From positions 5,506,001 through 5,570,000 of the forward strand of contig NC_009656.1 in the NCBI RefSeq assembly GCF_000017205.1: a DNA stretch of 64,000 nucleotides. The letters run 5' to 3'. The DNA is from Pseudomonas paraeruginosa PA7 (lineage in GTDB: Bacteria > Pseudomonadota > Gammaproteobacteria > Pseudomonadales > Pseudomonadaceae). The position numbers and the translations under genes were made by a program. The notes beneath the pieces are model-generated. The model made no database searches and was not told the DNA's origin. It was given only the letters and a program-made list of their open reading frames with translations. How positions within the stretch are numbered: the stretch's first letter is position 1; each line of letters opens with the position of its first letter. Shown here in pieces: positions 1 through 7,810 of this stretch.

Positions 1-2442
1 CTGGGTCGGCTTCTAGTGCGTGACGACACCCTGTCGCAATTGGCGGCGCTCAAGCAGGACGCCAAGGACTTTGGCTGGCGTCAGATGGCCCGCGAACGCG
101 AAAAGCGCGCCACGCTGGAGCCGCTGCACCGGATCGCCAAGGCGCTGCTGCCCAAGCTCGGCGTCTCGCAGCAGAATCTGCTGTACTACGCCAGCCTGGC
201 GAACTTCTACACCGTCCACGATCTACGCAACCTGAAGGCCGATCAGACCTACCTCTACCTGCTTTGCTATGCCTGGGTGCGCTACCGGCAGCTTTCCGAC
301 AACCTGGTCGATGCGATGGCCTACCACATGAAGCAGTTGGAGGACGAAAGCAGTGCGGGCGCAAAGCAATCCTTTGTCGCCGAGCAGGTGCGCCGTCAGC
401 AAGACACACCGCAGGTCGGCCGCCTGCTGTCGCTTTACATCGACGACAGCGTGCCCGATCCCACGCCGTTCGGCGATGTGCGCCAGCGCGCCTACAAAAT
501 CATGCCCCGCGATACGCTGCAAACCACCGCGCAGCGCATGAGCGTGAAGCCGGTGAGCAAGCTGGCTTTGCACTGGCAGGCGGTGGACGGCCTGGCTGAG
601 CGCATCCGCCGCCATCTTCGGCCGCTGTATGTCGCGCTCGACCTCGCTGGCACTGATCCGGGCAGCCCGTGGCTCGTGGCGCTGGCCTGGGCCAAGGACG
701 TGTTCGCCAAACAGCAGCGCCTATCGCAACGGCCGCTCGCCGAATGTCCAGCGGCCACGCTGCCGAAACGCTTGCGACCGTACCTGCTGACCTTCGATGC
801 CGATGGCAAGCCGACGGACCTGCATGCCGACCGCTACGAGTTCTGGCTGTACCGCCAGGTCAGGAAGCGCTTCCAGTCGGGTGAACTCTACCTCGACGAC
901 AGCTTGCAGCACCGGCATTTTTCCGACGAGCTGGTTTCGCTGGATGAGAAGGCCGCCGTGCTGGCGCAGATCGACATCCCGTTCCTGCGGCAGCCACTCG
1001 ATGCCCAGCTCGATGCGCTCGCGACCGAGCTGCGCGCTCAGTGGCTGGCCTTCAACCGCGAGCTGAAGCAGGGCAAGCTGACGCACCTAGAATACGACAA
1101 GGACACGCAGAAGCTGACATGGCGCAAGCCCAAGGGCGAGAACCAGAAGGCGCGCGAGAAGGCGTTCTACGAGCAACTGCCGTTCTGCGACGTGGCCGAC
1201 GTGTTCCGCTTCGTCAACGGCCAGTGCCAGTTCCTGTCGGCGCTGACGCCTTTGCAGCCGCGCTATGCGAAGAAGGTCGCCGACGCCGACAGCCTGATGG
1301 CGGTCATCATCGCGCAGGCGATGAACCACGGCAACCAGGTCATGGCACGCACCAGCGACATCCCGTACCACGTGCTGGAGAGCGCCTACCAACAGTACCT
1401 GCGCCACGCAACGCTGCACGCGGCCAACGACTGCATCAGCAACGCCATCGCCGCGCTGCCGATCTTCCCGTACTACTCGTTCGACCTCGATGCACTGTAC
1501 GGTGCCGTCGATGGTCAGAAATTCGGCGTCGAGCGGCCGACCGTGAAAGCGCGCCACTCGCGCAAATACTTTGGGCGCGGCAAGGGCGTGGTCGCCTACA
1601 CGCTGCTGTGCAACCACGTGCCGCTCAACGGCTACCTGATCGGCGCGCACGATTACGAGGCCCATCACGTGTTCGACATCTGGTATCGCAACACGTCGGA
1701 CATCGTGCCGACCGCGATCACCGGCGACATGCACAGCGTCAACAAGGCCAACTTCGCTATCCTGCACTGGTTCGGCCTGCGTTTCGAGCCGCGCTTCACC
1801 GACCTTGGCGATCAGTTGAAGGAACTCTACAGTGCCGACGATCCGGCGCTGTACGATCAGTGCCTGATCCGGCCGGCCGGGAGAATCGACCGCGATCTCA
1901 TAGTCAGCGAGAAGCCGAACCTCGACCAGATTGTCGCCACGCTCGGACTGAAGGAGATGACGCAGGGCACGCTGATCCGCAAGCTATGCACCTACACCGC
2001 GCCGAACCCCACGCGGCGCGCGGTGTTCGAGTTCGACAAGCTCATCCGCAGCATCTACACGCTGCGCTACCTGCGCGATCCGCAACTGGAGCGCAACGTT
2101 CACCGCTCACAGAACCGCATCGAGTCCTATCACCAGCTACGCTCAACCATCGCCCAGGTCGGCGGCAAGAAGGAATTGACCGGGCGCACCGACATCGAAA
2201 TTGAGATCAGCAACCAGTGCGCCAGGCTGATCGCCAACGCGGTCATCTTCTACAACTCGGCCATCCTCTCGCGGCTGCTGATGAAGTACGAGGCGAGCGG
2301 CAACGCCAAGGCGCACGCTCTCCTGACCCAGATATCGCCGGCGGCCTGGCGGCACATCCTGCTGAACGGGCATTACACCTTCCAGAGCGACGGCAAGATG
2401 ATCGACCTGGATGCGCTCGTGGCGGGGCTGGAGCTGGGATGA
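1..2442 (+). CDS. tnpA: Tn3-family transposase TnpA, 5' end outside window
   Basis: The frame is open from base 1, giving about 813 codons; Tn3-family transposases are usually near 1000 residues, so roughly 150-200 N-terminal residues lie left of the window. The DDE catalytic residues are recognisable: Asp in VDGQKFG, Asp in ITGDMHSVNK and Glu in NRIESYHQL. The stop codon lies inside a 38-bp terminal inverted repeat that starts GGGG, as in this family. The protein catalyses replicative transposition. The element sits inside the integron 3'-conserved segment and truncates orf5. I cannot name the exact transposon. Confidence 0.9.
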   Translation: MGRLLVRDDTLSQLAALKQDAKDFGWRQMAREREKRATLEPLHRIAKALLPKLGVSQQNLLYYASLANFYTVHDLRNLKADQTYLYLLCYAWVRYRQLSDNLVDAMAYHMKQLEDESSAGAKQSFVAEQVRRQQDTPQVGRLLSLYIDDSVPDPTPFGDVRQRAYKIMPRDTLQTTAQRMSVKPVSKLALHWQAVDGLAERIRRHLRPLYVALDLAGTDPGSPWLVALAWAKDVFAKQQRLSQRPLAECPAATLPKRLRPYLLTFDADGKPTDLHADRYEFWLYRQVRKRFQSGELYLDDSLQHRHFSDELVSLDEKAAVLAQIDIPFLRQPLDAQLDALATELRAQWLAFNRELKQGKLTHLEYDKDTQKLTWRKPKGENQKAREKAFYEQLPFCDVADVFRFVNGQCQFLSALTPLQPRYAKKVADADSLMAVIIAQAMNHGNQVMARTSDIPYHVLESAYQQYLRHATLHAANDCISNAIAALPIFPYYSFDLDALYGAVDGQKFGVERPTVKARHSRKYFGRGKGVVAYTLLCNHVPLNGYLIGAHDYEAHHVFDIWYRNTSDIVPTAITGDMHSVNKANFAILHWFGLRFEPRFTDLGDQLKELYSADDPALYDQCLIRPAGRIDRDLIVSEKPNLDQIVATLGLKEMTQGTLIRKLCTYTAPNPTRRAVFEFDKLIRSIYTLRYLRDPQLERNVHRSQNRIESYHQLRSTIAQVGGKKELTGRTDIEIEISNQCARLIANAVIFYNSAILSRLLMKYEASGNAKAHALLTQISPAAWRHILLNGHYTFQSDGKMIDLDALVAGLELG

Positions 2443-2474
2443 CGGAAATTTCGGCGGTTCTGGCTTAGAACCCC
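2437..2474. repeat. Terminal inverted repeat of the Tn3-family element
   Basis: Read on the minus strand the outer end is GGGGTTCTAAGCC and runs 38 bp to the tnpA stop codon. GGGG at the tip and 38 bp length are typical of Tn3-family ends. Homology to class 1 integron orf5 begins immediately outside it. The adjacent 5 bp, GATCA (2475-2479), should be the target duplication and should recur at the other, unseen end. Confidence 0.8.
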
Positions 2475-2807
2475 GATCAGCGCGGAGCTGACACCCCGGC
2501 CCGCATGTGTCCGTCGCACCGCGAGCTTGTGCAGATATGCGGCCTCCCCCTTGAGGGCGTCGGGCCAGAACTCGGGATCCTCGGCCGACAAGGTGCAACA
2601 GCCGACGATGCCGTCGCTGCAACTCGCGACTAGGAGCTCGGATCTCAGGACGAAGGTCTCCGCGAATGTCCGGTCGATCCGCGCGACGTCCCAGGCGGGC
2701 GTTCCCTTGGCGGACATCCACGCCGCAGCGTCGTGCATCAGCCGCACAACCTCGTCGATATCACCCGAGCAGGCGACCCGAACGTTCGGAGGCTCCTCGC
2801 TGTCCAT
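2475..2807 (-). pseudogene. orf5: orf5 of the class 1 integron 3'-conserved segment, GNAT acetyltransferase, truncated
   Basis: The product starts MDSEEPPNVRVACSGD and matches, from memory, the GNAT-type orf5 that follows sul1 in clinical class 1 integrons. The frame is intact for about 110 codons, through the acetyl-CoA-binding stretch THAGRGVSSALI, then runs into the Tn3-family inverted repeat, so the C-terminal third is lost. It lies 127 bp downstream of sul1 on the same strand. It is unlikely to be functional. Its value is as a marker that this is a 3'-conserved segment. Confidence 0.85.
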
Positions 2808-2934
2808 TCGCTCCCCTGGCGCGGTATGAACCGCCGCCTCATAGTGCAGTTTGATCCTGACGAGCCCAGCATGTCTGCGCCCACCTTCGCGGAACCTGAC
2901 CAGGGTCCGCTAGCGGGCGGCCGGAAGGTGAATG

Positions 2935-3786
2935 CTAGGCATGATCTAACCCTCGGTCTCTGGCGTCGCGACTGCGAAATTTCGCGAGGGTTTCCGAGAA
3001 GGTGATTGCGCTTCGCAGATCTCCAGGCGCGTGGGTGCGGACGTAGTCAGCGCCATTGCCGATCGCGTGAAGTTCCGCCGCAAGGCTCGCTGGACCCAGA
3101 TCCTTTACAGGAAGGCCAACGGTGGCGCCCAAGAAGGATTTCCGCGACACCGAGACCAATAGCGGAAGCCCCAACGCCGACTTCAGCTTTTGAAGGTTCG
3201 ACAGCACGTGCAGCGATGTTTCCGGTGCGGGGCTCAAGAAAAATCCCATCCCCGGATCGAGGATGAGCCGGTCGGCAGCGACCCCGCTCCGTCGCAAGGC
3301 GGAAACCCGCGCCTCGAAGAACCGCACAATCTCGTCGAGCGCGTCTTCGGGTCGAAGGTGACCGGTGCGGGTGGCGATGCCATCCCGCTGCGCTGAGTGC
3401 ATAACCACCAGCCTGCAGTCCGCCTCAGCAATATCGGGATAGAGCGCAGGGTCAGGAAATCCTTGGATATCGTTCAGGTAGCCCACGCCGCGCTTGAGCG
3501 CATAGCGCTGGGTTTCCGGTTGGAAGCTGTCGATTGAAACACGGTGCATCTGATCGGACAGGGCGTCTAAGAGCGGCGCAATACGTCTGATCTCATCGGC
3601 CGGCGATACAGGCCTCGCGTCCGGATGGCTGGCGGCCGGTCCGACATCCACGACGTCTGATCCGACTCGCAGCATTTCGATCGCCGCGGTGACAGCGCCG
3701 GCGGGGTCTAGCCGCCGGCTCTCATCGAAGAAGGAGTCCTCGGTGAGATTCAGAATGCCGAACACCGTCACCCTGCTGCGTAACAT
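2935..3786 (-). CDS. sul1: Sul1 sulfonamide-resistant dihydropteroate synthase, with fused N-terminus
   Basis: The enzyme joins pteridine pyrophosphate and p-aminobenzoate in folate synthesis and ignores sulfonamides. Family motifs are present: NLTEDSF, DVGPAASHP, SIDS, DPGMGFF and VSRKSFLG. Standard Sul1, as I remember it, is 279 residues and starts MVTVFG; here the frame starts MLRSRVTVFG and is 283 residues. The first five codons come from the attI1 leader ORF (ORF-11), which supplies the ATG and a GGAG ribosome-binding site 8-9 bases upstream. qacEdelta1 and all cassettes are absent, so sul1 is the first gene behind the Pc promoter. Activity is likely retained, because only the N-terminal tip differs. 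Confidence 0.95.
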   Translation of the reverse strand: MLRSRVTVFGILNLTEDSFFDESRRLDPAGAVTAAIEMLRVGSDVVDVGPAASHPDARPVSPADEIRRIAPLLDALSDQMHRVSIDSFQPETQRYALKRGVGYLNDIQGFPDPALYPDIAEADCRLVVMHSAQRDGIATRTGHLRPEDALDEIVRFFEARVSALRRSGVAADRLILDPGMGFFLSPAPETSLHVLSNLQKLKSALGLPLLVSVSRKSFLGATVGLPVKDLGPASLAAELHAIGNGADYVRTHAPGDLRSAITFSETLAKFRSRDARDRGLDHA

Positions 3787-3887
3787 CGTTGCTGCTCCAT
3801 AACATCAAACATCGACCCACGGCGTAACGCGCTTGCTGCTTGGATGCCCGAGGCATAGACTGTACAAAAAAACAGTCATAACAAGCC
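3773..3887 (-). other. Truncated attI1 recombination site and cassette leader
   Basis: Between intI1 and sul1 the 5'-conserved segment is recognisable up to the start of ORF-11 (ATGTTACGCAGCAGG), then switches directly to sul1 codon 2. The part of attI1 that carries the GTTRRRY crossover point is missing. Only one copy of the ORF-11 start repeat is present. The leader keeps a Shine-Dalgarno-like GGAG, which is known to help translation of cassette genes. The site should no longer accept cassettes at the canonical position. Confidence 0.85.
3860..3875. promoter_or_regulatory. LexA box in the intI1 promoter
   Basis: CTGT-N8-ACAG with an A-rich centre lies 12 bp before the intI1 ATG. It is the SOS operator known for intI1, so integrase expression should be induced by DNA damage. 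The run of seven A residues also gives the P2 promoter of the opposite strand a 14-bp spacer, which is the inactive form. Confidence 0.8.
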
Positions 3888-4901
3888 ATGAAAACCAGCA
3901 CTGCACCGCTACCACCGCTGCGTTCGGTCAAGGTTCTGGACCAGTTGCGTGAGCGCATACGCTACTTGCATTACAGTTTACGAACCGAACAAGCGTATGT
4001 CCACTGGGTTCGTGCCTTCATCCGTTTCCACGGTGTGCGTCACCCAGCAACCTTGGGCAGCAGCGAAGTCGAGGCATTCCTGTCTTGGCTGGCGAACGAG
4101 CGTAAGGTTTCGGCATCCACACATCGGCAGGCATTGGCGGCCTTGCTGTTCTTCTACGGCAAGGTGCTGTGCGCGGATCTGCCTTGGCTTCAGGAGATCG
4201 GAAGACCTCGGCCGTCGCGGCGCTTGCCGGTCGTGCTGACCCCGGATGAGGTGGTTCGCATCCTCGGTTTTCTGGAAGGGGAGCATCGTTTGTTCGCCCA
4301 GCTTCTGTATGGAACGGGCATGCGGATCAGCGAGGGTTTGCAACTGCGGGTCAAGGATCTGGATTTCGATCACGGCACGATCATCGTGCGGGAGGGCAAG
4401 GGCTCCAAGGATCGGGCATTGATGTTGCCCGAGAGCTTGGCGCTCGGCCTGCGCGAGCAGCTGGCGCGTGCCCGGGCATGGTGGCTGAAGGACCAGGCCG
4501 AGGGCCGCAGCGGCGTTGCGCTTCCCGACGCCCTTGAGCGGAAGTATCCGCGCGCCGGGCATTCCTGGCCGTGGTTCTGGGTTTTTGCGCAGCACACGCA
4601 TTCGACCGATCCACGGAGCGGTGTCGTGCGTCGCCATCACATGTATGACCAGACCTTTCAGCGCGCCTTCAAACGTGCCGTAGAACAAGCAGGCATCACG
4701 AAGCCCGCCACACCGCACACCCTCCGCCACTCGTTCGCGACGGCCTTGCTCCGCAGCGGTTACGACATTCGAACCGTGCAGGATCTGCTCGGCCATTCCG
4801 ACGTCTCTACGACGATGATTTACACGCATGTGCTGAAAGTTGGCGGTGCCGGAGTGCGCTCACCGCTTGATGCGCTGCCGCCCCTCACTAGTGAGAGGTA
4901 G
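3888..4901 (+). CDS. intI1: Class 1 integron integrase IntI1
   Basis: A 337-residue tyrosine recombinase that normally moves cassettes between attC and attI1. Catalytic residues are visible: Arg in GTGMRISEG, His/Arg in HTLRHSFAT, His in LGHSDVS and Tyr in MIYTHV. Length matches the family exactly. Compared with the common clinical sequence as I remember it, there are several substitutions: Ser4, Ala76, Ala96, Leu186-Gly187 and Ala193. His39 and Arg32 are kept, consistent with the Pc type. The gene is intact but has lost its normal attI1 partner. It lies inside the Tn402-type end IRi and diverges from sul1. Confidence 0.97.
   Translation: MKTSTAPLPPLRSVKVLDQLRERIRYLHYSLRTEQAYVHWVRAFIRFHGVRHPATLGSSEVEAFLSWLANERKVSASTHRQALAALLFFYGKVLCADLPWLQEIGRPRPSRRLPVVLTPDEVVRILGFLEGEHRLFAQLLYGTGMRISEGLQLRVKDLDFDHGTIIVREGKGSKDRALMLPESLALGLREQLARARAWWLKDQAEGRSGVALPDALERKYPRAGHSWPWFWVFAQHTHSTDPRSGVVRRHHMYDQTFQRAFKRAVEQAGITKPATPHTLRHSFATALLRSGYDIRTVQDLLGHSDVSTTMIYTHVLKVGGAGVRSPLDALPPLTSER
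3975..4003 (-). promoter_or_regulatory. Integron Pc promoter, hybrid PcH1 type
   Basis: Inside intI1, on the opposite strand, the -35 box TGGACA and -10 box TAAACT are separated by exactly 17 bp. This combines the -35 of the weak variant with the -10 of the strong variant (PcH1). It drives transcription through the attI1 remnant into sul1. Confidence 0.85.
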
Positions 4902-5078
4902 GGCAGCGCAAGTCAATCCTGGCGGATTCACTACCCCTGCGCGAAGGCCATCGGTGCCGCATCGAACGGCCGGTTGCGGAAAGTCCTCCCTGCGTCCGCT
5001 GATGGCCGGCAGCAGCCCGTCGTTGCCTGATGGATCCAACCCCTCCGCTGCTATAGTGCAGTCGGCTTCTGACGTTCA

Positions 5079-5103
5079 GTGCAGCCGTCTTCTGAAAACG
5101 ACA
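5079..5103 (+). repeat. IRi, integrase-side 25-bp end of the Tn402-type integron transposon
   Basis: The plus strand ends ...CTTCTGAAAACGACA, the classical 25-bp IRi read outwards. The 5'-conserved segment (4902-5078) precedes it without interruption. The next 5 bases, TGATG (5104-5108), are one copy of the target duplication; the reverse complement CATCA follows IRt at 6692. Confidence 0.95.
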
Positions 5104-5272
5104 TGATGGCCGACCGCTCTACGTCATTCTGGACGACATTCCTCAGCCGTGGCGGGATCAGTTTTGGGCGGCGCTACGCGGCTCCCAATGCCCAAAGGTC
5201 GAGGGCGTCGAGCGTGCGGCCTACGTTTGGGATTGGCAGAGCTGGGTGCGCGACCGTGCGGACAAGGCGTGA
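5104..5272 (+). pseudogene. C-terminal part of a plasmid backbone gene split by the integron
   Basis: Read in the frame that encodes PLYVILDDIPQPWRDQFWAA and ends RDRADKA at TGA 5270-5272. It has no start of its own. Joined to the N-terminal part at 6692-7070, with the 5-bp duplication counted once, it forms an unbroken frame of 543 nt (180 codons plus stop). I do not recognise the family. The C-terminal part is rich in Trp and aromatic residues. Its plus-strand orientation, opposite to its other half, is the key evidence for an inversion. Confidence 0.85.
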
Positions 5273-5330
5273 TCCTGCCGCCCGTCTGTGGGCATTTGTT
5301 TGTGTTTCATCGTAGCCCTACCGACCTGTT

Positions 5331-5350
5331 CAGAAAACGGTGGTTTTCTG
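5331..5350. terminator. Short perfect hairpin after the split backbone gene
   Basis: CAGAAAAC and GTTTTCTG form an 8-bp perfect stem around a 4-base loop, 58 bp after the stop codon and 90 bp before the resolvase ATG. It could be a terminator without a clear U-run, or part of the resolvase res site. The 5273-5440 gap otherwise shows no gene. Confidence 0.4.
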
Positions 5351-5440
5351 AGCACTGGTGGCGCACATGCCGAATAGCTGTCGAAAAGGTCGCTGACCTG
5401 TTAAAATTCCCGTCATTTTTTCATCGTCCGGCAACTGTCC

Positions 5441-5659
5441 ATGAATCAACGGATCGGCTACGCCCGAGTTTCGACAGATGACCAAAACCTGGACTTGCAG
5501 CGCGACGCGCTGCACCTCGCGGGAGTTCAGTCCATCTACGAAGAGACCGCGAGCGGTAAGACTGCTGGCCGCCCAGAGCTGGACCATTGCCTGAAGGCAT
5601 TGCGAGCGGGTGACACTCTGGTGGTGTGGCGGCTGGATCGGCTTGGCCGCAGTTTGCCC
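5441..5659 (+). pseudogene. Serine resolvase, N-terminal 73 codons, cut by IS6100
   Basis: The start MNQRIGYARVSTDDQNLDLQ is the hallmark of the resolvase/invertase catalytic domain, with the catalytic Ser in YARVST (residue 11). WRLDRLGRSL, which helps form the active site, is also present. The frame is cut right at the IS6100 end (base 5660), so the rest of the catalytic domain and the DNA-binding domain are missing. Plasmid resolvases resolve multimers. The missing part should lie next to a second IS6100 copy left of the window, if the inversion model is right. Confidence 0.85.
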
Positions 5660-6539
5660 GGCTCTGTTGCAAAAATCGTGAAGCTTGAGCATGCTTGGCG
5701 GAGATTGGACGGACGGAACGATGACGGATTTCAAGTGGCGCCATTTCCAGGGTGATGTGATCCTGTGGGCGGTGCGCTGGTATTGTCGCTATCCGATCAG
5801 CTATCGCGACCTTGAGGAAATGCTGGCGGAACGCGGCATTTCGGTCGACCATACGACGATCTATCGCTGGGTCCAGTGCTACGCCCCGGAGATGGAGAAG
5901 CGGCTGCGCTGGTTCTGGCGGCGTGGCTTTGATCCGAGCTGGCGCCTGGATGAAACCTACGTCAAGGTGCGGGGCAAGTGGACCTACCTGTACCGGGCAG
6001 TCGACAAGCGGGGCGACACGATCGATTTCTACCTGTCGCCGACCCGCAGCGCCAAGGCAGCGAAGCGGTTCCTGGGCAAGGCCCTGCGAGGCCTGAAGCA
6101 CTGGGAAAAGCCTGCCACGCTCAATACCGACAAAGCGCCGAGCTATGGTGCAGCGATCACCGAATTGAAGCGCGAAGGAAAGCTGGACCGGGAGACGGCC
6201 CACCGGCAGGTGAAGTATCTCAATAACGTGATCGAGGCCGATCACGGAAAGCTCAAGATACTGATCAAGCCGGTGCGCGGTTTCAAATCGATCCCCACGG
6301 CCTATGCCACGATCAAGGGATTCGAAGTCATGCGAGCCCTGCGCAAAGGACAGGCTCGCCCCTGGTGCCTGCAGCCCGGCATCAGGGGCGAGGTGCGCCT
6401 TGTGGAGAGAGCTTTTGGCATTGGGCCCTCGGCGCTGACGGAGGCCATGGGCATGCTCAACCACCATTTCGCAGCAGCCGCCTGATCGGCGCAGAGCGAC
6501 AGCCTACCTCTGACTGCCGCCAATCTTTGCAACAGAGCC
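5660..6539 (+). mobile_element. IS6100 (IS6 family)
   Basis: An 880-bp element with terminal repeats GGCTCTGTTGCA and TGCAACAGAGCC. Length, ends and transposase match IS6100 as usually found between the 3'-conserved segment and IRt in In4-type integrons. The two flanks do not share an 8-bp duplication: 5652-5659 is GTTTGCCC inside the resolvase, and the other side is the IRt segment. That fits replicative intramolecular transposition and not a simple insertion. Confidence 0.97.
5721..6485 (+). CDS. tnpA: IS6100 transposase
   Basis: A 254-residue DDE transposase starting MTDFKWRHFQGD. A longer upstream start in frame is possible (5685), but the IS6100 convention is this ATG. The catalytic triad is visible: Asp in RLDETYVKV, Asp in NTDKAPSYG and Glu in NVIEADHGKL. 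The enzyme performs replicative transposition, forming cointegrates between molecules and deletions or inversions within one. The gene is intact, so the element can be active. Confidence 0.97.
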   Translation: MTDFKWRHFQGDVILWAVRWYCRYPISYRDLEEMLAERGISVDHTTIYRWVQCYAPEMEKRLRWFWRRGFDPSWRLDETYVKVRGKWTYLYRAVDKRGDTIDFYLSPTRSAKAAKRFLGKALRGLKHWEKPATLNTDKAPSYGAAITELKREGKLDRETAHRQVKYLNNVIEADHGKLKILIKPVRGFKSIPTAYATIKGFEVMRALRKGQARPWCLQPGIRGEVRLVERAFGIGPSALTEAMGMLNHHFAAAA

Positions 6540-6691
6540 TCCGTCGCCATGCTCACCTCGCTTTGGTGCACACGAGTATTGAGCATAGTCGAGATTGGTG
6601 CAGATCACTTCTGATATTGAACTGTCAGGAGCTGGCTGCACAACAGCCATTACGCCCAATCAACTGGTGCAGTCGTCTTCTGAAAATGACA
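6540..6691 (+). mobile_element. IRt segment of the Tn402-type transposon
   Basis: The 152 bp after IS6100 match, from memory, the remnant of the Tn402 tni end seen next to IS6100 in In4-type integrons. It finishes with the 25-bp IRt (6667-6691, ...CTTCTGAAAATGACA). Both IRi and IRt point the same way in this window, which cannot be the original layout. The outer 5 bases are CATCA (6692-6696). Confidence 0.9.
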
Positions 6692-7070
6692 CATCACGCT
6701 CATGCACCGGAACGGCTGCACGCAGCGCCGACCACCGTTTCATCTTCTCGGCCTCGGCGGGGTCGCCTTCGATGGCATCCCAGACGCTGGCGAATCGTTG
6801 GCTTTTCACGTCGGCAGGCCGAAACTGGCCCATTGCCTCGGTCAGCCAGTAGGCCACCTGATACTGCGGCCACGCTGCAAATTCTGGATCGGCTGCGCGA
6901 TGGTGGACGCGCTCATAGAGCGTGCGCACGCGGTCTGCTACAGGCCCGCCCGGCTGCTCAATGATGGCGTGCAGCAGCCCGACAAACGCCTCGCGATCGC
7001 CGCGATTGATGATCTCGTCAACGCCTGCGAGTGACCCCAGCGGATCGCCTGAAAGTCGGACTGACTCCAT
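6692..7070 (-). pseudogene. N-terminal part of the integron-split backbone gene
   Basis: The frame starts MESVRLSGDPLGSLAG at 7070 behind a strong AAGGGGGG ribosome-binding site; a longer ATG at 7094 lacks one. It runs 126 codons to the 5-bp target duplication, then enters IRt. Its continuation is at 5104-5272. The reconstructed 180-residue protein is acidic and Trp-rich. I recognise no domain. It is the last member of a minus-strand run: relaxase, two unknown genes, this gene, then the resolvase in the original order. Confidence 0.8.
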
Positions 7071-7114
7071 AGCCCCCCTTACGATGAAACACAAACAAAT
7101 CCCACCCGGCCCGC

Positions 7115-7810
7115 CTATTGGGGAGTGTCAAGGTCGATCACCACGGCCTTGAATGGATCTCCAACCGTGTTCTCGTCCGGCAACTCGCAGTATTGGCCTA
7201 TGGGCGTAAATGACCAGTCGAGGCGGTGCCGCGCTACGTCGGCCACCCGGACGGCACGGGCATAGTCGATACCGCCCTCACTTACTATGAGCATCACCGG
7301 CAAGTCTGGCGGCAAGGTTTGCAGCGTTGCGATCAGGTCGGCAACGTTAATGGTCACGGGCTTTTTGGGCTTCAGTTTGCCGTCGAGGGCGTGAAAGAAA
7401 TCGTCGATGGTGCCGGCAGGTCGTGCGTGGTCGTTGCGGTCGCTCGCCAACTCGATCAGACAGCCGATGTCCTCCAGTGCCACGGTCAAAGCATCTGATC
7501 TGGCCTGTTTGGTATCGACTCGCATGTATTCATGCTTCGGGCTGCAATGGGCGGTCGTACCGCTGGCAACGGCAAGCGTCTTGATCGCCCAGCGCCACCT
7601 AGCCAAATGAGGTCGATCCGGCCAGCGGTCACGCTGGGGCCAGTCGTCGGGGCGGTCGAGCGGATGCCGCCCGGCCTCGATGTCGCCCAGCATCTGCTCG
7701 ATGATCGCCAGCGCCCGCGCCATATCCGGTGACGGCTCGCCCAGCTCGGCGGCCAGCACAGCAAGCGCCTTGCGAGCTTGGGGTGCTGCCCTTTGTAGAT
7801 CACTGTTCAT
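7115..7810 (-). CDS. Plasmid protein of unknown function (231 aa)
   Basis: The start chosen, MNSDLQRAAPQ, overlaps the upstream stop codon as ATGA, suggesting translational coupling; a start four codons earlier is possible. The sequence is acidic and soluble with no membrane segment. An Ala/Leu-rich helical N-terminal part is followed by a central DALTVALEDIGCLIEL segment and a C-terminal LPPDLPVMLIVSEGG segment. I do not recognise the family. It sits downstream of the relaxase with the same strand and spacing as its neighbours, so it probably belongs to the plasmid mobilisation or maintenance operon. Confidence 0.6.
   Translation of the reverse strand: MNSDLQRAAPQARKALAVLAAELGEPSPDMARALAIIEQMLGDIEAGRHPLDRPDDWPQRDRWPDRPHLARWRWAIKTLAVASGTTAHCSPKHEYMRVDTKQARSDALTVALEDIGCLIELASDRNDHARPAGTIDDFFHALDGKLKPKKPVTINVADLIATLQTLPPDLPVMLIVSEGGIDYARAVRVADVARHRLDWSFTPIGQYCELPDENTVGDPFKAVVIDLDTPQ

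Noticed and set aside
2935..3888. qacEdelta1 or gene cassettes between intI1 and sul1
   Set aside because: Only about 100 bp of attI1 leader separate the two genes, so there is no room for either and no attC-like sequence.
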